The position numbers and the translations under genes were made by a program. From Candidatus Zixiibacteriota bacterium (GTDB taxonomy: Bacteria > SM23-81 > DAOVCL01), in the NCBI GenBank assembly GCA_030670005.1, contig DAOVCL010000074.1:1-8848 (forward strand): 8,848 nucleotides of DNA. The letters are read 5' to 3'. Shown here piece after piece: positions 6,901 to 8,848 of this stretch; positions within the stretch are counted from its first letter, which is position 1; the number at the start of each line of letters is the position of its first letter. The notes beneath the pieces are model-generated. The model saw only the letters and a list, made by a program, of their open reading frames with translations. It did no database searches and was not told where the DNA came from.

Positions 6901-7368
6901 TTGGTCTTCAAGACCTATCAGTTAGCTGCAGCCGTCCGCAGGCTTGTTGAACTCAGCCTCTTGGCCCTTGTCCTTACCTCCGGTTGCAGTAAGAGGGAGA
7001 GGGAACCACAAACCTCCCAGGGGATGACTACGATTAGGGTGGCTGGCCATCCCCTGAGGGTAATGGTCTGCCAGACCCCTCAGTCCAGACAGAGGGGTCT
7101 GATGTTCAAAAAGAGCCTCCCGCCGGATGAGGGAATGCTCTTCGTCTTCCCCCAGGAGGGCTGTCACCCCTTTTGGATGAAGAATACCTACATTCCCTTA
7201 AGCATTGCCTTTATCAACAGGGATCTCAGGATAATTCAAATCGATGAGATGGAGCCCCTAAGTACCATGCCTCATACTCCCCTTGGTCCCATTCTCTATG
7301 CTCTGGAGACAAATAAGGGCTGGTTTAAGAGCAATGGGATAAAGGTAGGGGATAGGGTGAGGTTTTAA
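6901..7368 (+). CDS. DUF192 family lipoprotein
   Basis: A small DUF192 protein predicted to be exported and lipid-anchored; the biochemical function of DUF192 is not established. The N-terminus has basic residues Lys4, Arg13 and Arg14, then a hydrophobic stretch VELSLLALVLTSG and a lipobox-like LTSGC with acceptor Cys29. A short polar linker leads to the DUF192 domain from about residue 44. Domain signatures are RQRGLMFKKSLPPDEGMLFVF (split about residues 64-84), FWMKNTYIPLSIAFI (91-105) and LGPILYALETNKGWF (128-142), then GIKVGDRV at the end. The start is the TTG at 6901, 5 bp after the pmbA stop; no good ribosome site precedes it (GGGAAG at 6881 is 14 nt away). Starting at the next in-frame TTG (6961) would destroy the signal peptide. 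It is the last gene of the operon, followed by a convergent region. Confidence 0.88.
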   Translation: MVFKTYQLAAAVRRLVELSLLALVLTSGCSKREREPQTSQGMTTIRVAGHPLRVMVCQTPQSRQRGLMFKKSLPPDEGMLFVFPQEGCHPFWMKNTYIPLSIAFINRDLRIIQIDEMEPLSTMPHTPLGPILYALETNKGWFKSNGIKVGDRVRF

Positions 7369-7443
7369 CAAATTTTGCATTAAACACTGAAAATCACTGA
7401 AATAATCCTGGATTTCCGCAAGTTCGATGCAACGATGTTCTTT

Positions 7444-7510
7444 GATCCTTGTAGGGGCTCCGATAAATTGGAGTTCTCAAGGATCGGGTCGCATGAATGC
7501 GACCCCTACA
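7444..7510. repeat. Multi-armed palindromic element (REP/MITE-like) in convergent spacer
   Basis: Several perfect inverted pairs overlap here: TGTAGGGG (7450-7457) with CCCCTACA (7503-7510); GATCCTTG (7444-7451) with CAAGGATC (7478-7485); GGGTCGCAT (7486-7494) with ATGCGACCC (7497-7505); and a small CTCC/GGAG pair (7458-7461/7470-7473). The GTAGGGGC...GCGACCCCTAC architecture resembles short palindromic repeats scattered between genes in many environmental bacterial genomes, though I cannot check copy number. It lies between two convergent genes. No T-tract follows the hairpin on either strand. The rest of 7369-7592 holds only a direct repeat CACTGAAA (7385-7392 and 7395-7402) and no gene I can support. 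Confidence 0.6.
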
Positions 7511-7592
7511 TACTCTCACCTTTTGGGCGGACATAAACTCTTCGAATCCCCGCTTATCCAAGCACTTCCTGTAAAACTTGCCAAATTCGGGT

Positions 7593-8456
7593 TTATATAT
7601 ACCCCCTTTGCAGGATACGCTTGATCCTGACAAGTAGATTTCGCATCTGGGCATCTCCCCACCCCATCTCCCGAATGATATATATCCCAGTGCCTCGTCT
7701 TCCCTCAATCAGGCCAATGCGGGTCAAATCCCTAATGATGGCCCTTTTCATCTGAGCGATCTCCTCCTCTGAAGGCTCTTGGGCCTTGGACTTCCCCTTA
7801 AGCTGGCTTTGGCAGTTGACCACGAATAGATGAGCCCGACGAAGGGGCCTATACTCCTTAAGGAGGAGCCTATCTGCATAGTTCTTCAGGCTTAATGGTT
7901 TGGCCAGCATCTCGGAGACATCGATTTTGGAGGCTATCAACTCTAAGAGCGGTTCAGGCAGCTTGGAGAAATCTAAGGAGGGCTCAGAGAGCTCCTCTGA
8001 ACCTTCCTCCTTCCCCTGGTAAGTCCTGGTTAACAGGGGTAACAAACTCGCTCCGAAATCCTTGACAAAGGCCAAGGAGAGACTATGGGCCAGTTCCTTC
8101 TTTGGGGGAAGTATATGCCCATTTGGAGGAGGTGGGGAGAGGAATATCGTTAAGGAGTCAAGAACTTCATATCCGAGGTCGTCGTAATCGGCCAAGTTGG
8201 CCTCGATGATACTCAGATTGGGTTCATTATCCCTCCAGAAGATATCTTCCCTATGGCTTTCCCGCACCCTTTCCAGATCCTCTTTGTTTCGCAGGCTAGT
8301 AGCTCCGGGGATGGAGGAGAAATTGGCTGGCTTTTTGCTTCGCGGGAGCCAATGATAGAAGCCATAGATAAAATAAGTTAGTTTCTCCCTTATGGCCTCT
8401 ATAAAAGCTGTCTTCCCCGATTTTCGTGGGCCAATAACAAAAATTTGGTTATACAT
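7593..8456 (-). CDS. P-loop NTPase-like protein of unknown function
   Basis: I do not recognise the family. The 287 residues begin with a strand and an intact Walker A motif, GPRKSGKT (residues 9-16), so it probably binds ATP or GTP. Residues 81-109 contain LSIIEAN and then DSLTIFLSPPPP. This arrangement loosely recalls the Walker-B-like strand and the IFILPP segment of guanylate-kinase-type folds, but no family motif is complete. Residues 145-235 are charged and probably partly helical. The C-terminus has RAIIRDLTRIGLIEGRRGTG then IYII (239-261), which looks like a winged-helix recognition helix plus wing. A regulatory or DNA-associated NTPase is therefore possible, by inference only. GGGAGGG 4 nt before the ATG supports the start. 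The gene lies 54 bp downstream of another same-strand gene and converges on the DUF192 gene. Confidence 0.75.
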   Translation of the reverse strand: MYNQIFVIGPRKSGKTAFIEAIREKLTYFIYGFYHWLPRSKKPANFSSIPGATSLRNKEDLERVRESHREDIFWRDNEPNLSIIEANLADYDDLGYEVLDSLTIFLSPPPPNGHILPPKKELAHSLSLAFVKDFGASLLPLLTRTYQGKEEGSEELSEPSLDFSKLPEPLLELIASKIDVSEMLAKPLSLKNYADRLLLKEYRPLRRAHLFVVNCQSQLKGKSKAQEPSEEEIAQMKRAIIRDLTRIGLIEGRRGTGIYIIREMGWGDAQMRNLLVRIKRILQRGYI

Positions 8457-8460
8457 TTTA

Positions 8461-8467
8461 CCCTCCC
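8461..8467 (-). promoter_or_regulatory. Ribosome binding site of the P-loop gene
   Basis: On the minus strand GGGAGGG is followed by TAAA and the ATG at 8456. It fixes the start directly before the Walker A strand. Confidence 0.75.
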
Positions 8468-8510
8468 TTGAAATTCATTGAAGAGAGCCGCAATTCTGAT
8501 TAATTCCCCT

Positions 8511-8848
8511 TCAATCAAGATATGATTCTAAAACCCTCCAGGAGATCTTGCCGCCCTGAGAGACCTTAAATTCAAGAAGCATCCATCCGCCTATATGTCC
8601 GTCCTCAAAATAGGCCAATACCCACTTTTTATTTAAAACCCATATCATATCTGCAAAGTAGAATCCCATCCTTCCTCCCTGAATGCCTTTGTAGGGGATT
8701 AACTCAGGGTGGTTTTGTAGATCCGCAACGATCTCTTTTAGCGGATCTTTTAAGCCCCTTCTCTGGAATTTTTCTAAATCCCATCTGTTTAAGCCTGGCC
8801 TTCTCTCCAGTAGCCTTTGGTATTTATTTAACGAAGATCTCAGATCTT
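8511..8848 (-). CDS. Hypothetical protein, C-terminal 111 residues only
   Basis: An open minus-strand frame enters from the right edge and ends at TGA (8511-8513). Read from the edge, it encodes 111 residues with a natural mix of charged and aromatic residues. The first 55 or so look helical and basic (NKYQRLLERRPGLNRWDLEK). The rest appears to be a beta-rich domain with several Trp and Tyr residues (MIWVLNKKWVLAYFEDG, GGWMLLEFKVSQGGK). There is no signal peptide or membrane span in the visible part. Codon use (AGG, AGA, GGA, TTA) matches the neighbouring genes. Its stop lies 54 bp before the P-loop gene on the same strand, with no promoter or terminator evident between them, so the two are probably cotranscribed. 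I do not recognise the family, and the N-terminus is missing. Confidence 0.7.
   Translation of the reverse strand, partial: DLRSSLNKYQRLLERRPGLNRWDLEKFQRRGLKDPLKEIVADLQNHPELIPYKGIQGGRMGFYFADMIWVLNKKWVLAYFEDGHIGGWMLLEFKVSQGGKISWRVLESYLD

Noticed and set aside
7486..7505. Hairpin GGGTCGCAT/ATGCGACCC as an intrinsic terminator
   Set aside because: No T-tract follows on either strand, and the 2-nt loop must open further; kept as part of a palindromic repeat.
7427..7624. Open plus-strand frame of 65 codons, considered as a possible peptide precursor for the TldD/PmbA protease
   Set aside because: No ribosome site, runs through the palindromic repeat, no leader/core pattern, and no modification enzymes nearby.
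7394..7708. Open minus-strand frame of 104 codons in the convergent spacer
   Set aside because: It overlaps the 3' end of the P-loop gene in another frame and mostly translates the palindromic element; no family signature.
1..8848. CRISPR array, tRNA/rRNA gene, transposase or toxin-antitoxin pair
   Set aside because: No regularly spaced repeats, no cloverleaf or rRNA signature, and no transposase motif in any frame I read.

Overview
The window looks like chromosomal DNA from a bacterium. It has Shine-Dalgarno sites, sigma70-type -35/-10 boxes and a lipoprotein signal peptide. Base composition is moderate by eye. Coding strands are heavily purine-loaded and use AGG/AGA for Arg and ATA for Ile freely. 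That pattern is common in thermophilic or deep-branching anaerobes and candidate phyla, but I cannot name a lineage.

Layout: (1) Positions 1-3015, minus strand, hold a histidine-utilisation operon read hutH then hutU. The hutU C-terminus runs off the left edge. The two genes are separated by 141 bp containing a palindromic hairpin. (2) Positions 3016-3177 form a compact divergent promoter region. Two TTGACA -35 boxes face away from each other and form an 8-bp inverted repeat. (3) Positions 3178-7368, plus strand, are a tight four-gene operon: a PfkB-family kinase, tldD, pmbA/tldE and a DUF192 lipoprotein. Junctions are 4-bp overlaps or a 5-bp gap, and two of the genes appear to start at TTG. 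(4) Positions 7369-7592 are a convergent intergenic region with a multi-armed palindromic element resembling dispersed REP/MITE-like repeats. (5) Positions 7593-8848, minus strand, hold two genes I cannot assign: the C-terminal 111 residues of a Trp-rich hypothetical protein, then a 287-residue P-loop protein with a possible winged-helix C-terminus. They are 54 bp apart and probably cotranscribed.

Function: HutH (histidine to urocanate plus ammonia) and HutU (urocanate to imidazolonepropionate) are the first two steps of histidine catabolism. TldD and PmbA/TldE form a heterodimeric zinc protease that cleaves peptides or unfolded segments and matures some modified peptides. The sequence does not explain why a PfkB kinase and a secreted DUF192 lipoprotein are packed around them. 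The least explained material is the kinase/TldD/PmbA/DUF192 grouping and the P-loop/hypothetical pair at the right end. No tRNA, rRNA, CRISPR array, transposase or clear intrinsic terminator was seen.
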